From: Tritrichomonas foetus
Lineage: Eukaryota > Parabasalia > Tritrichomonadida > Tritrichomonadidae
Direction of reading: 5' to 3'
Length of the DNA stretch: 33,356 nt
Assembly: GCA_001839685.1 (NCBI GenBank)
Contig: MLAK01001091.1
Coordinates: forward strand, 1-33,356
Part shown: positions 9,355 through 18,791 of the stretch, piece by piece
Layout of the letters: each line of letters opens with the position of its first letter
Numbering within the stretch: the stretch's first letter is position 1
The notes under the pieces: model-generated
The model's input: the letters and a program-made list of their open reading frames with translations, nothing else
Database searches by the model: none
Told to the model about the DNA's origin: nothing
Made by a program: the position numbers and the translations under genes

Positions 9355-10789
9355 GAATTAATAAATTAATTGAAACGCTTGGGATGAGATATAGAACGAA
9401 AATGTAATCTTCTTTTAAAAAAGCTTTTTGCAGAATATTATCAGAGAACATTATATAAGGATAAAAATCATCCATTGAATTCAAAGTATTGCTTGACCAA
9501 ATATAACTTGGCATTGTAGTATCATATTGATAAAATGTATTTTTTGATATTGCTTCTTTTGAATTGTAATTTTTTAAAAATACAGCACCATATTTTATTA
9601 AGTGTTTTCGTATCCTTTTAAGAATATGAGCTGGGTCATTTGGTGTCATAACACAATCTTTAATACTTAACAACTCTGAACTTTTTTTAAAGTATTTTGT
9701 CCATTTCTCAAAATATTTTGTTTGTGCACTGTCATATGATGGATCTGCATCATATGAGTGCATTATTACTCGAAAAGGACTTGAAATTTCTTTACTAATA
9801 TTTTGTAGTGAGTTTAAAATATTTTGATCTGCAGATCCATTGTTTGATGTATATACAAAAACAGGAAAAGATGAAACCGTAAAGAAAGGATTTATCATAA
9901 AAATAAAAATATTATTAATAAAACTATTGTTTTCAATTAATTCTGCCATCATTTTTCGATACAATAAACAGTCATTAGAATAAAACGGATCATATTTCGA
10001 AATAATTTTCTTACCACTGTCTAAAACTCCATAAATTTCTTTTTTCTTTCTGTGGAAGCATTGTTCCACATGAGTGGCATCAACAGAAATATTTACATAT
10101 AATTCTTCAGGTAATTCCACTTTATCCTGAAGAATATCGGTAAAATAGCGAATTATATTTGTAATTTTATTTATCTGACTAAAATCACAGAAACATGGGA
10201 TGTTTTCAGTTTTAATCCAAGAATTGATAGTCAAAGTGCACGGACCATTTAAAAGATTTGAAACATATGTATATTGTGTTGTTTTTAAATTACAATATAA
10301 TTCGATCCAAAAAAGACGTGACTCTATATCATAAACATTTTTTTTTCTGTAAACAAAATTTTTAAAATTATTAGCAATAGCGTGGGATACAGGTTGACTT
10401 AAGAATTGATTTAGCATTTCTTCTATTAATAAAGTATCTTTTTGTCTCTTTTTTTGTTGCAAACATTGAATAATTTTCATATTTTCTTTATGTTTGGTTT
10501 TATAACGAGAAATAACACCCTCTCTGGATTTTTTTTCTTGTGCTTCTTTATATTTTTTTTTCTTCTGATTATATTTTGTTATTGTTTGAGTTTGCTGGGA
10601 AAATGGTTGTTCCGGTTCATCGAAATCAAAATTAGTTCGAATTAAATTTAAATGATTTGGCAATTGCTTTTGAGTTCGAGCCGATAGAAAATGTAATAAT
10701 TTTTGTAGAATGGAATATAAGAGGTAAATATAAAAAAAAATGCCACTGAGAGCAAGAAATTCTATCATTTTTTTGATGATTAATTTCAT
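9355..10789 (-). CDS. Partial DDE-type transposase-like protein
   Basis: An open frame starting at an in-frame ATG in repeat copy 1 and running to the N, so the C-terminus is missing; the frame would only close in copy 2 (9287) by reading through the N. The first ~40 residues are hydrophobic and come from the repeat, and are doubtful as protein. Then come a K/Q-rich helical stretch and a probable RNase H-like core. Counting from that ATG these are ISVDATHVEQ (Asp ~237) with GVLDSG after it, SYDADPSYD (Asp ~347), and NDPAHILKRIRKHL (about 384-397), a motif reminiscent of the DxPHxxKxxRN element of P/THAP9-type transposases. The last acidic residue would lie in the missing part. Cut-and-paste transposase is inferred from motif order and the repeated flanks; superfamily not settled. 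Probably inactive here. Confidence 0.55.
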
Positions 10790-11260
10790 AAAACGCAACT
10801 TTTTCAATACATATTCAGTCGATATTTCAATGAAAAAAAACCATTTCCATTAAAATTTTTTTATTCTTTAAAAGGCTAAAATGTCATATTAATGAAGAAT
10901 TTCCATTTGAAAATAAATACACATATATGTAACAATATTTTTCTTTAATAAATATGTGTCAATCAAGAATTACAATTTTTTTTAGGAATATTTATAAAAA
11001 AGTATTAGCATCAAAAAAATGTCATAGATATATTTTAAATTGTATATAGTTACATCCACATAAAAAATTAATAGAAAATATCTATTAGATTTTGTTTAAA
11101 TGCAAAAAATTACAAAAACTCTTTGGTGTGCAGAACGGCTTATTCATTTTTTTCTTAATTTTACTTGATAAAAATGAATTATATCAAAAATAATTAGGAT
11201 TTGGGGTTATAGATCCTGAAAAATTGAAAAACCACGGTTTTAGAAATTATTATTTTTTCT
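10667..11260 (-). repeat. ~594-nt direct repeat, copy 1 (mobile-element derived)
   Basis: Partner of 8759-9353. In the minus orientation it supplies the presumed upstream region and first codons of the transposase frame. Beyond 11260 the sequence (accctttaaaatc...) is not shared with copy 2, which there meets the N. Confidence 0.85.
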
Positions 11261-12170
11261 ACCCTTTAAAATCATTTAAACTTCAAATTAATTATATATT
11301 CATAATATTTAAATATAAATAAGATTATACTATGAAATTTAAATCAAATTAATAATTTTTTACTGACAAAAAATTAAATATCATTTTTCGAAATTGTCAA
11401 GTGACCATGCTGCTGAACAGTTTAATAATCATATATCGATAGTCTATCTAGTATGTAATGATGCAGTGTTTTTCGTTTTTCGAGAAACCTATCCTGTCTG
11501 AAGAAAAAGTTGATTCAAAATATCTTTATACGATGTAACCAAACTATTACCCATAGTCGCAGGCACCCGTTTATTCCACTTTTTGAATGATCGCTAGTAT
11601 ACAATATCAAATTTTAAACGTCATTAGTATATTATTTAGAATCTCTATCATATAAAGGTGATTGTATGATTTGGTTACTAAATAGTATTTAATAAATACC
11701 TCATTAAATGTATTTAAATTTCATTTTCCTTATTCTATACTTGATATAGAATCAGGAAAATGAAACAATTTTTTTCAAATCTCAATTTAATTCGAAGTTT
11801 TGATTTATTTGATCTACCAATTATAGAAAAAACGGAGAAATTTCGTATCTCTAACATGTAATTAGACTTTTATGTATATCAAGTGAAAGATTATTCGATT
11901 TATTTGGATCGATTTAAAATGAATACTAATAAGAACGAATTGATATGATATATATATAATGACATATATAATATATTATTATTGGTTTTATATTATTTGT
12001 ATTGATCAACAGTTGGGAAATGCTTTAAAAGATTTGAAGAGATTAAACGTTATTTTTTTGGATGAGTCTTAGTGCAATTTGAATAATTTTAAAATGTCAG
12101 ATAAACTTTTTGATAAACAAGAAAAATTATAAACATTTCAATTTTCTTCCTCAAAGAATTGCAAATATTA
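11261..12170. other. AT-rich intergenic stretch with a possible gene remnant
   Basis: No intact gene. On the plus strand about 11390-11590 a frame reads with a few stops through phrases such as HAAEQFNNHIS, DAVFFVFRETYPV and LYDVTKLLPIVAG, which look protein-like against the AT-rich background and may be a decayed gene of unknown family. The 3' part holds TA-rich repeats near 11945-11995. No tRNA or repeat boundary matching the upstream transposon was found. Confidence 0.35.
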
Positions 12171-12176
12171 TAACGG
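12171..12176 (+). promoter_or_regulatory. TAACGG Myb-type element upstream of the CFAP70-like gene
   Basis: TAACGG 14 nt before the ATG at 12190, followed by ACACAAAAAG. It is the inverse of the CCGTTAA seen before the PH/LRR gene and of the CCGTTT seen before the CXC gene. Confidence 0.35.
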
Positions 12177-12189
12177 ACACAAAAAGTTG

Positions 12190-15111
12190 ATGTCACAGGC
12201 AAACGCATCAACAACAGAAAACCCAGAACTTCCTCCAGCTTTTCCCGAGTCGAAACCAGTCGATTTAAAGGTCACAGTTCAATCGATCGAAGGATTTAAC
12301 TTTTTGACAGAACTTGGATCTCATCAGCTCGCCGTTTCAATTTTGTTCCCCACCCACACGTCAGATGTAATGTCACCGTTATCACCACCGGCCGAGACAG
12401 TTCAATTAGATTTTTCGGAAACCTATGCTTTTCAATTTTATCCTCAATCGACTGTTAATGCCCTTCTTTCAAATCCGCTTGAATTTTTCCTATATATATG
12501 TACTCCCGACATGAAAAAGCAAACGCAAGTTGCTCGATTTGTCTTTCCTTTCGATCAATTATTTTTCAATGATTCATATACGGCATCAATTGAAGGAAAA
12601 GTTCTTCCAGATGGCCAGGCTGTTCTCTCACCAGAAGGCCTTAAAATGAACATTGAGTGCGCCTGGTCAACTCCAATTTTCGACCCAGATGTCCAGAAAA
12701 ATTCATTAATCGCAACTTTCAATATTTCTTCGGTCAATTCACCTCCTTTGGCCATGGTGAACTGTTCGACACAGCCGAATAATCCAGCTACTCATATTTT
12801 CACCTATACGCTGTTTTCTGAAATGCCCGACCAACAGGTACTACTTCTTGAAGATGGAAAATTCCAATCAACTACGCCGGATGGATCAGATGCTTTTGTG
12901 AATATCAACGCAACACAGAAGTTCTTCATCAAGCCGGATGACCTGGAAAAATGGAAAGAAGCAGCCGAAACTGAGCAATGTATTTCTTTCTGCTTAAAAC
13001 CAGAACTATCTCCATTATTACAACCATTAGGAATCACACAAGAAATGTATAGTGCACTTTTTGGTGTTGCTGAAGTACCACTCTCCCATTTTGCAAAGCC
13101 AGGAAGATCCCATCTTCAAATTACTATTCCATTACTCAGAGATATGAACTATAGTGAAAGACAACCAGGAGCCCCGCTTTTGTCGCCAACTGGTTTCCCA
13201 CCTGAACCAGCGCCTGACAATTCAAAGAAAAAGACAGCTGGTCGTAAAACTACACCTTCTGCGCGTGGGGCAGCACCAGCTAAAGGACGAGTAACATCAA
13301 CGCCATCATCTAAAAAACCACGAGCATTAAATGCTAAAGAAAAGAAAATGTTAGCACAATTACAAACTGTTATGAAATTTGATAATGAAACTGATTATTT
13401 CAAAGAATCTACAACTTCATTAAAATTGGAGATTGCTCTTTCAAGACCGATTATTCCACGTCCAGCAACCCCAGCATCAACGAAAACACCAGAAGAAATT
13501 GTTAAGCCACTTCCAAAAATGCATGATCAAAGATTGGCTGATGCAACCGAAGAATTTTGCAGACAATTAAAAATAGCAATAGAAAAGCTAAATGATTGTG
13601 ATATGAAGAGCGAAGAATTTAAGAATCTTCGTCATTTAATAAAAGAAGGATTAAAACCATCAATTGTTGAAATAGTAAGACAAGTATTTCTATCAAAAAC
13701 TGAAGAAAATGAAGACGGAACATTGAAAAAATTACCACCACCAAAAATTACACCATCTTTTATATCAGAATTAAGAACTTTCTTAATAACAAACTTAAAT
13801 AAAACTATTAATACGAAATATGATCTGGCTTTCCCACATGCACCACCATTACCAACTGAAATGGATGTAGAACATATCACTAATCGAATTATGAAGCAAA
13901 GTTATCATAAAACTGATGATTTAGAACAACTTTATTTAAGAAGATGTGAGCTTGATCCATTAAATGCAAAATGGCCATTCGAATTTGCTTTGTATTACAA
14001 TGATCGTAAATCACCAAAAGCATTAGAATACTTTGCTAAAGCAATTTCTATTGATTATAACTTTACAGCAGCTATTCTTGGATTTTGTTCCCAACTTGCA
14101 AATTCTGGAAATCGTGAGGATTGTGTCGTTCTTTTGAATATGTTAGAAAACAGGAAACCAAATGATCCAACCGTTACTGTTTGTTTATCGATTCTTTATC
14201 AACTTATCGAATCATCTAAAAGTGATGAATTCCTTGGTAAAATCTCCACAATGTCAGCAAACTTACCAAAATCGCCCAATTTAATTGCAGCTTCATCACT
14301 TCTTGAAGTTCATGATACTTTTATGTCAGAAATCATGCTTACGCGTGAACAATTACAATGTCAGCCTTCTAAAGATTTACTTATTTTGTTGGCGAAGTTC
14401 ACACAACAAAATGGTGAATATTCTCGTGCACAGGAATATTTGAAAGAATGCTTAGAAGCAGATCAAGAAGATCTTGCACTTTGGAAAATGCTTGGTGAAT
14501 ATCAATATGCTGCTGGTGAACGAGATAAAGCATCAGTTTCATTTGAAAGAATGTTGGCGCTTGCTGAAGAGCCAGATCCTGAAGTTTGCTTAAGGCTTGC
14601 ATTAATTGATATTCTTAAAGGAAAATATGATAAAGCCTATGATTTGTTGATGTATACAGTTCAGCATATGGCAATTGCTCTTGCCTGGACTTGCCTTGGC
14701 GTTTGTTGTTTGAGAATGGAAGATTTTGAAGAAGCAGAAGCATCACTTTGTCAAGCAAATGAAATGGATCAATGGGATGCAACAACTTGGGGATATTGTG
14801 CTATCCTTTGTGGAAAATGTGACAGAAGAATTGAAGGAGAGCAAGCACTTGTTCTCGCAACAAAGTTGAAATTAAGAGATTGGAGATTAATTCAAGAATT
14901 AATTGAGATTTATGATGATATTTCACAAGGTGAAGAAACACTTTTGTGTTTGAATGAACTTAAAAATGTTAAACAGGAAGAATGTCATTCTTCACTTGAA
15001 CCAGATGATGCAGGACATTCACAACGAGACGAATCTGGAAAAGAAGAAGAAGAAGAGGAAGAAGAAGCAAAAGATAATGACGAAGATCCAATGGATGGAG
15101 AAATATTATAA
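12190..15111 (+). CDS. CFAP70: CFAP70 (TTC18)-like flagellar TPR protein
   Basis: A 973-residue protein. The start is the ATG of MSQANAS; the codon before it is TTG. Residues about 20-150 form a C2-like beta domain (VDLKVTVQSIEGFNF...), followed by a second beta-rich region and a basic A/P/K-rich linker (about 340-380). From about 590 to 930 there is an array of TPR helices (PKALEYFAKAISIDYN, GEYSRAQEYLKECLEA, GERDKASVSFERMLAL, EDFEEAEASLCQANEM). It ends in an acidic tail of glutamates. An N-terminal C2-like domain plus C-terminal TPRs at this length is the layout of CFAP70/TTC18, an axonemal protein near the base of outer dynein arms in other eukaryotes. That fits a flagellated protist. The TAA stop runs into TAAACA, a poly(A)-like signal. 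The call rests on architecture, so some other C2-TPR ciliary protein is possible. Confidence 0.75.
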   Translation: MSQANASTTENPELPPAFPESKPVDLKVTVQSIEGFNFLTELGSHQLAVSILFPTHTSDVMSPLSPPAETVQLDFSETYAFQFYPQSTVNALLSNPLEFFLYICTPDMKKQTQVARFVFPFDQLFFNDSYTASIEGKVLPDGQAVLSPEGLKMNIECAWSTPIFDPDVQKNSLIATFNISSVNSPPLAMVNCSTQPNNPATHIFTYTLFSEMPDQQVLLLEDGKFQSTTPDGSDAFVNINATQKFFIKPDDLEKWKEAAETEQCISFCLKPELSPLLQPLGITQEMYSALFGVAEVPLSHFAKPGRSHLQITIPLLRDMNYSERQPGAPLLSPTGFPPEPAPDNSKKKTAGRKTTPSARGAAPAKGRVTSTPSSKKPRALNAKEKKMLAQLQTVMKFDNETDYFKESTTSLKLEIALSRPIIPRPATPASTKTPEEIVKPLPKMHDQRLADATEEFCRQLKIAIEKLNDCDMKSEEFKNLRHLIKEGLKPSIVEIVRQVFLSKTEENEDGTLKKLPPPKITPSFISELRTFLITNLNKTINTKYDLAFPHAPPLPTEMDVEHITNRIMKQSYHKTDDLEQLYLRRCELDPLNAKWPFEFALYYNDRKSPKALEYFAKAISIDYNFTAAILGFCSQLANSGNREDCVVLLNMLENRKPNDPTVTVCLSILYQLIESSKSDEFLGKISTMSANLPKSPNLIAASSLLEVHDTFMSEIMLTREQLQCQPSKDLLILLAKFTQQNGEYSRAQEYLKECLEADQEDLALWKMLGEYQYAAGERDKASVSFERMLALAEEPDPEVCLRLALIDILKGKYDKAYDLLMYTVQHMAIALAWTCLGVCCLRMEDFEEAEASLCQANEMDQWDATTWGYCAILCGKCDRRIEGEQALVLATKLKLRDWRLIQELIEIYDDISQGEETLLCLNELKNVKQEECHSSLEPDDAGHSQRDESGKEEEEEEEEAKDNDEDPMDGEIL

Positions 15112-15473
15112 ACATTTGTATTGTTCATTCTTAATATTATTTCCTTTTCCTTTTGATCCAAAAGAATATAATATATTTCTATCAATATAGAAAACCATAT
15201 TTATTTCTAAAAAATGTTTCGAAGATGATTATTTCGAAGTTTCAAAATCAGCTAGAATTTCATAAACTTTTGGACAATATGAATATGGGAATAAATCATT
15301 TATTTCTCGAGCTTATTGTTGTTCAGAAAATTCATTGATTCAAGTTTGTTGTTGAAGGAAGGAACGCTAAATCAATCCAATAGTTTGAAATTGTAAAACT
15401 GCTAAATTTAATTAAGGGTCAATATTATCCTCTCTTCTCCTGATATAGATTACTAACATAGTGTCACACGATA

Positions 15474-15488
15474 GTTAAAAAAGACCAT
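15474..15488. repeat. 15-bp direct repeat, copy A
   Basis: gttaaaaaagaccat, identical to 15677-15691. Confidence 0.7.
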
Positions 15489-15676
15489 AATGCACACTTA
15501 TACAATTTTATAATTTATGAATAGTTCTTCCAAAAAATTGGGCTAAAGTCACTACACCAATTTTTACCTATAAGACAATAAATTATGTGCATAGTAAATA
15601 TTATTAATAATGGCGTTAACGTGCACCTATAATTAGTGAGCAATTATAAGGGGTCATACATGTTTATGGACATGAA

Positions 15677-15691
15677 GTTAAAAAAGACCAT
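15677..15691. repeat. 15-bp direct repeat, copy B
   Basis: gttaaaaaagaccat, 73 nt upstream of the BspA-like gene. Confidence 0.7.
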
Positions 15692-15763
15692 CCGATATTA
15701 TTCATTTTTGAATAGTATTTGAACTGTGAAATGATATTTTCATAGTGGTTATTCATATAAAAA

Positions 15764-18085
15764 ATGTCAGATAGAAATGTTTTTTCGATAATTCTGGATA
15801 TATCTGGTCAAGAGCAATTTCGTTTCAATAGTTTCCAAATGACAAGAACTCATTATATTCAACCAAAAATGGATTTCATTTTTATTTATAAAGATTATTC
15901 ATATCCAATTTTAATCAATGTATTTAAGGCGATTTCAAAATTTGCAGAGACAAAACTCCTTCCTTACATTAACAATTTTTCCCAAAATAAAACTAACAAT
16001 GAAACACCATCTTTCAATATAGATTCAATTATTCAGGAAAATGTGAAAATTTCTTCTTTAAGCCAATTTTTTGAAGCTTGTCATTTCAAAGAGATTCAAC
16101 TGACTGAGGAAAATTTTTCTGATTTTTTATATTTAACTAATTTATTTGAGATCGAAATATTTGATGAATGTCTTCAACAATATTCTAAAGACCATCCTAA
16201 AGAAGGAATTCTCAAGAAATTAATTCAAATCTACCAAAATGAGAGTAATAATGAAATTATTTATGATAATTCAATATTTCCCGAAGAAATCTTTATTTCA
16301 GAACATTTGGATCAATTTATTGAAGATGATAAGATATTTAAACTTCCATTTCAAGCCATTTATCGAATAACCGAACGATTCTCTATTGAACGATCCAAAA
16401 AAGAAGCAATAATTACCGAAATTCGAATTCAACACCCATCAAAAGAAAACGATTCAAGAAATGATAATAATGAAAATGATAATGAAGATGAACAAAATGA
16501 AAATTTAATTTTTCTAACTGATTCTTTTCAATCATTTCTTTTAAAATGCTTCAAAAATTATCAATCATATGCTACTCTTTTAGTAAATTTATTTAAATAT
16601 CATTCAATTGATGATATTATTCCATTTGTTTTAGAACCATCATTTTCTTTTTCATATATTTCTAATCCAAATTTATCTAAAAAAATAAAAGCATATATTC
16701 AAGATTGTTATTCAGAAAAATTACAAATACCCAAAGAATTGAATTTTCAACATAATGATAATATTTTATTTTTTAAAGATAATTTATCCAAAGATATGAT
16801 AACTGATAAAGAATTGACAACCATAAAAATTAAAGAAGGGATCACTGTAGTAAAATCACATTTTATAGAAAATTGGATGTCATTAAAAGTTATTGAAATA
16901 TCATCAACAGTTCAAATAATTGAAGAAGAAGCATTCTATAATTGTCCAAACATAGAACATATTATTTTTAATTCAGAAGAAACAAAATACCAAGTCTCCT
17001 CTTTTTTTCCAAGTACTGGAATTGCTAATTTTGACATATTTCAAACAATTAGAATTCGGAATGGTGACACTTTCATCTATATTCCTTATCAAATTTATCA
17101 AAAATATGATATGTATTCAGTAAATTTTTTATCAAGGGATACAAAAATCAAAGATATTCGTTTTCAGCATCAAACAGTAAAACTCTATTTACCGAATTTA
17201 TATGATTTAAAAAATAATTTCAAACTTAATAATTTCCATAATTTACAAATTATATATTTTACAGACTCAATCAAAACTATACCAAACCAACTACTTTCAT
17301 GTTTACGTTTTTTACGAGAAATTCATCTACCAGATTCAATTACATCAATTGGATGTTGTGCTTTCTATAATTGTTCATCTCTTGTAAGTATAATTTTACC
17401 AAATTCAATCACATCAATTGGAAAATATGCTTTTAGATCTTGTTCATCTCTTGTGAATATAAAGTTTCCAAATTCATTAACATCAATTGGAAGTCATGCT
17501 TTTAGATCTTGTTCATCTCTTGTAAGTATAAATTTACCAAATTCAATCACATCAATTGGAAGTCATGCTTTCGATAGTTGTTCATCTCTTGTGAGTATAA
17601 ATTTACCAAATTCATTAAAGTATTTTGATCCGAGTATATTCACTTCATGCAAGTCTTTAAAGATTTTGCGTTTACCAAATTCCATTCACTGGTTAAAAAA
17701 GGATAGGCTCGCATATTCTCACATAGAAAAATTAATATTTCAAAATTCACCAGAAACTATTCCTAAACAAGCATTTTACTCTTTGACTGATCTAAAAGAA
17801 ATTTTCTTTCCTGATTCACTAACAACTATTGATGAAGAAGCATTTTGCAATTGCATTTCACTTGAAAAATTGTATTTCCCAGCTTCATTAACAACTATCT
17901 GTAAAGGTGCTTTTTCAGGATGTAGTCAACTCAAAGAAGTTTATTTCCCAAACACTCTCAAAACTATTGAAGCCCAAGCATTTAGCCATTGTCACAGTCT
18001 AGATACTGTACATATTCCTGCTTCTTGTAAAATAGAACCAACTGCATTTGAACCAGAGATTCAAATTAAAGAAGTGAATATATAA
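15764..18085 (+). CDS. BspA-like leucine-rich repeat protein, apparently cytosolic
   Basis: A 773-residue protein from ATG. Residues 1-~150 have the strand/helix rhythm of a divergent BTB-like domain (VFSIILDISGQEQF, then FFEACHFKEIQL, then FLYLTNLFEIEIFDECL). This is followed by a helical region with an N/D/E-rich low-complexity segment near 230-245. LRR_5/BspA repeats (I/LPxSITSIGxxAFxxCSSL, period 23) begin near 345 and are regular from 522 to about 765. There is no signal peptide and no membrane segment, unlike the surface BspA proteins of trichomonads, so an intracellular scaffold or receptor role is more likely; no ligand can be named. Four repeats at 17327-17602 are nearly identical at DNA level. 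The BTB-like reading is tentative; the BspA repeats are certain. Confidence 0.8.
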   Translation: MSDRNVFSIILDISGQEQFRFNSFQMTRTHYIQPKMDFIFIYKDYSYPILINVFKAISKFAETKLLPYINNFSQNKTNNETPSFNIDSIIQENVKISSLSQFFEACHFKEIQLTEENFSDFLYLTNLFEIEIFDECLQQYSKDHPKEGILKKLIQIYQNESNNEIIYDNSIFPEEIFISEHLDQFIEDDKIFKLPFQAIYRITERFSIERSKKEAIITEIRIQHPSKENDSRNDNNENDNEDEQNENLIFLTDSFQSFLLKCFKNYQSYATLLVNLFKYHSIDDIIPFVLEPSFSFSYISNPNLSKKIKAYIQDCYSEKLQIPKELNFQHNDNILFFKDNLSKDMITDKELTTIKIKEGITVVKSHFIENWMSLKVIEISSTVQIIEEEAFYNCPNIEHIIFNSEETKYQVSSFFPSTGIANFDIFQTIRIRNGDTFIYIPYQIYQKYDMYSVNFLSRDTKIKDIRFQHQTVKLYLPNLYDLKNNFKLNNFHNLQIIYFTDSIKTIPNQLLSCLRFLREIHLPDSITSIGCCAFYNCSSLVSIILPNSITSIGKYAFRSCSSLVNIKFPNSLTSIGSHAFRSCSSLVSINLPNSITSIGSHAFDSCSSLVSINLPNSLKYFDPSIFTSCKSLKILRLPNSIHWLKKDRLAYSHIEKLIFQNSPETIPKQAFYSLTDLKEIFFPDSLTTIDEEAFCNCISLEKLYFPASLTTICKGAFSGCSQLKEVYFPNTLKTIEAQAFSHCHSLDTVHIPASCKIEPTAFEPEIQIKEVNI
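17327..17602 (+). repeat. Four 69-bp tandem repeats inside the BspA-like gene
   Basis: In-frame units of 69 bp (23 codons) at 17327-17395, 17396-17464, 17465-17533 and 17534-17602. They share long stretches such as tgttcatctcttgt and ccaaattca. The following units keep the 23-residue protein period but have diverged in DNA, so the block was recently duplicated or homogenised. Confidence 0.8.
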
Positions 18086-18255
18086 TGGAATAAATTTCAG
18101 TAACATCACAAAATATTAATTGTTATTATTCCAAGAATACATTTTGAATCACAACAAAAATGAGTGAGTTTACATGATGAATTCTATTAATAATAAACCG
18201 TTTATATTAATTGACCTTTTTTAACCTTTTATCCAAATTTCAATTAAACGTTTTT

Positions 18256-18261
18256 CCGTTT
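18256..18261 (+). promoter_or_regulatory. CCGTTT element upstream of the CXC gene
   Basis: CCGTTT 12 nt before the ATG at 18273, in a short AT-rich leader that also holds an AACGTTT just upstream. It matches the AACGG/CCGTT core before two other genes of the window. Confidence 0.3.
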
Positions 18262-18272
18262 AAAAATAAAAG

Positions 18273-18791
18273 ATGAGCAATCCTGAACACCAAGCAAATA
18301 TGATTTCCAAATCCGAAGAAGCAAGTCTCTGCAACTGCACATCAGGAAATTGCTTGTCATTAGAATGCAGGTGCTTCCGGCATGGAAGACTCTGCAAACC
18401 GAACTGTCCGAATCCAAATTGCGAAAACAATGAATCTCACGCGGAAAAAAGATTAGCAGTGATGGAAGAATTATTATCTTCTAACCCAATGGCATTCACA
18501 GGCGAAGACACTTTAAGTCAGGACGAATGCGCGGCAATTTGCAATTTCGCCATGCTTACAACTTCAGTCGATGCAGAAAAATTCAGAGTCGAACCAAAAG
18601 AATCGCACGTTTCCAAACTCCTTGCGCCCGATATTGTACATCAGGCCATAAAAACGGTTATGTCTTCTGTTAATGAAGATCTCGACAACTCCACGCCAGA
18701 AGCGTTTGAAGAAAAGACAGAAAATAGTATCGCACAGGAGTTCAATAGCGTCCTTGGGACTTTAATTCAACATCTTCAAGGTCATGCCTAA
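18273..18791 (+). CDS. Small single-CXC (tesmin/TSO1-type) protein
   Basis: A 172-residue protein. Residues 20-53 form one cysteine-rich CXC domain with Cys at 20, 22, 27, 32, 34, 41, 45 and 50, ending in ENN. CXC domains bind zinc and, as tandem pairs in LIN54/TSO1 proteins, read CHR-type promoter DNA. Here there is only one copy. It has eight of the usual nine cysteines (position 47 is Asn), and the tyrosine that normally enters the DNA minor groove (CLxLYC) is Glu31. The rest (about 55-172) is helical and acidic with no known domain, and could be an oligomerisation or partner-binding region. A nuclear role is likely from the domain, but sequence-specific DNA binding is doubtful. Codon use is less AT-biased than in the neighbouring BspA gene. 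Domain call strong, function inferred. Confidence 0.75.
   Translation: MSNPEHQANMISKSEEASLCNCTSGNCLSLECRCFRHGRLCKPNCPNPNCENNESHAEKRLAVMEELLSSNPMAFTGEDTLSQDECAAICNFAMLTTSVDAEKFRVEPKESHVSKLLAPDIVHQAIKTVMSSVNEDLDNSTPEAFEEKTENSIAQEFNSVLGTLIQHLQGHA

Larger units (their letters stand above)
8759..11260 (-). mobile_element. Partial DNA transposon bounded by ~595-nt direct repeats
   Basis: The block consists of repeat copy 1 (10667-11260), a transposase-like frame on the minus strand, the ambiguous base 9354, and repeat copy 2 (8759-9353). No terminal inverted repeats or target-site duplication were found. The direct repeats could be two neighbouring element copies, an element nested in itself, or a misjoin, since the N falls exactly at a repeat edge. 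The outer limit in copy 1 is only where similarity to copy 2 ends, so the true element end may lie beyond 11260. Confidence 0.6.
15112..15763. other. Intergenic stretch with a 15-bp direct repeat
   Basis: No gene recognised. The sequence gttaaaaaagaccat occurs at 15474-15488 and again at 15677-15691, 203 bp apart, the second 73 nt before the BspA-like ATG. Each copy is followed at some distance by tgaatagt. This may be a promoter-linked repeat or the trace of a duplication. Confidence 0.4.

Noticed and set aside
8759..11260. LTR retrotransposon reading of the two direct repeats
   Set aside because: The enclosed frame shows no reverse transcriptase, gag or protease motifs and instead looks like a DDE transposase; the coding frame begins inside one repeat, and an N breaks the structure.
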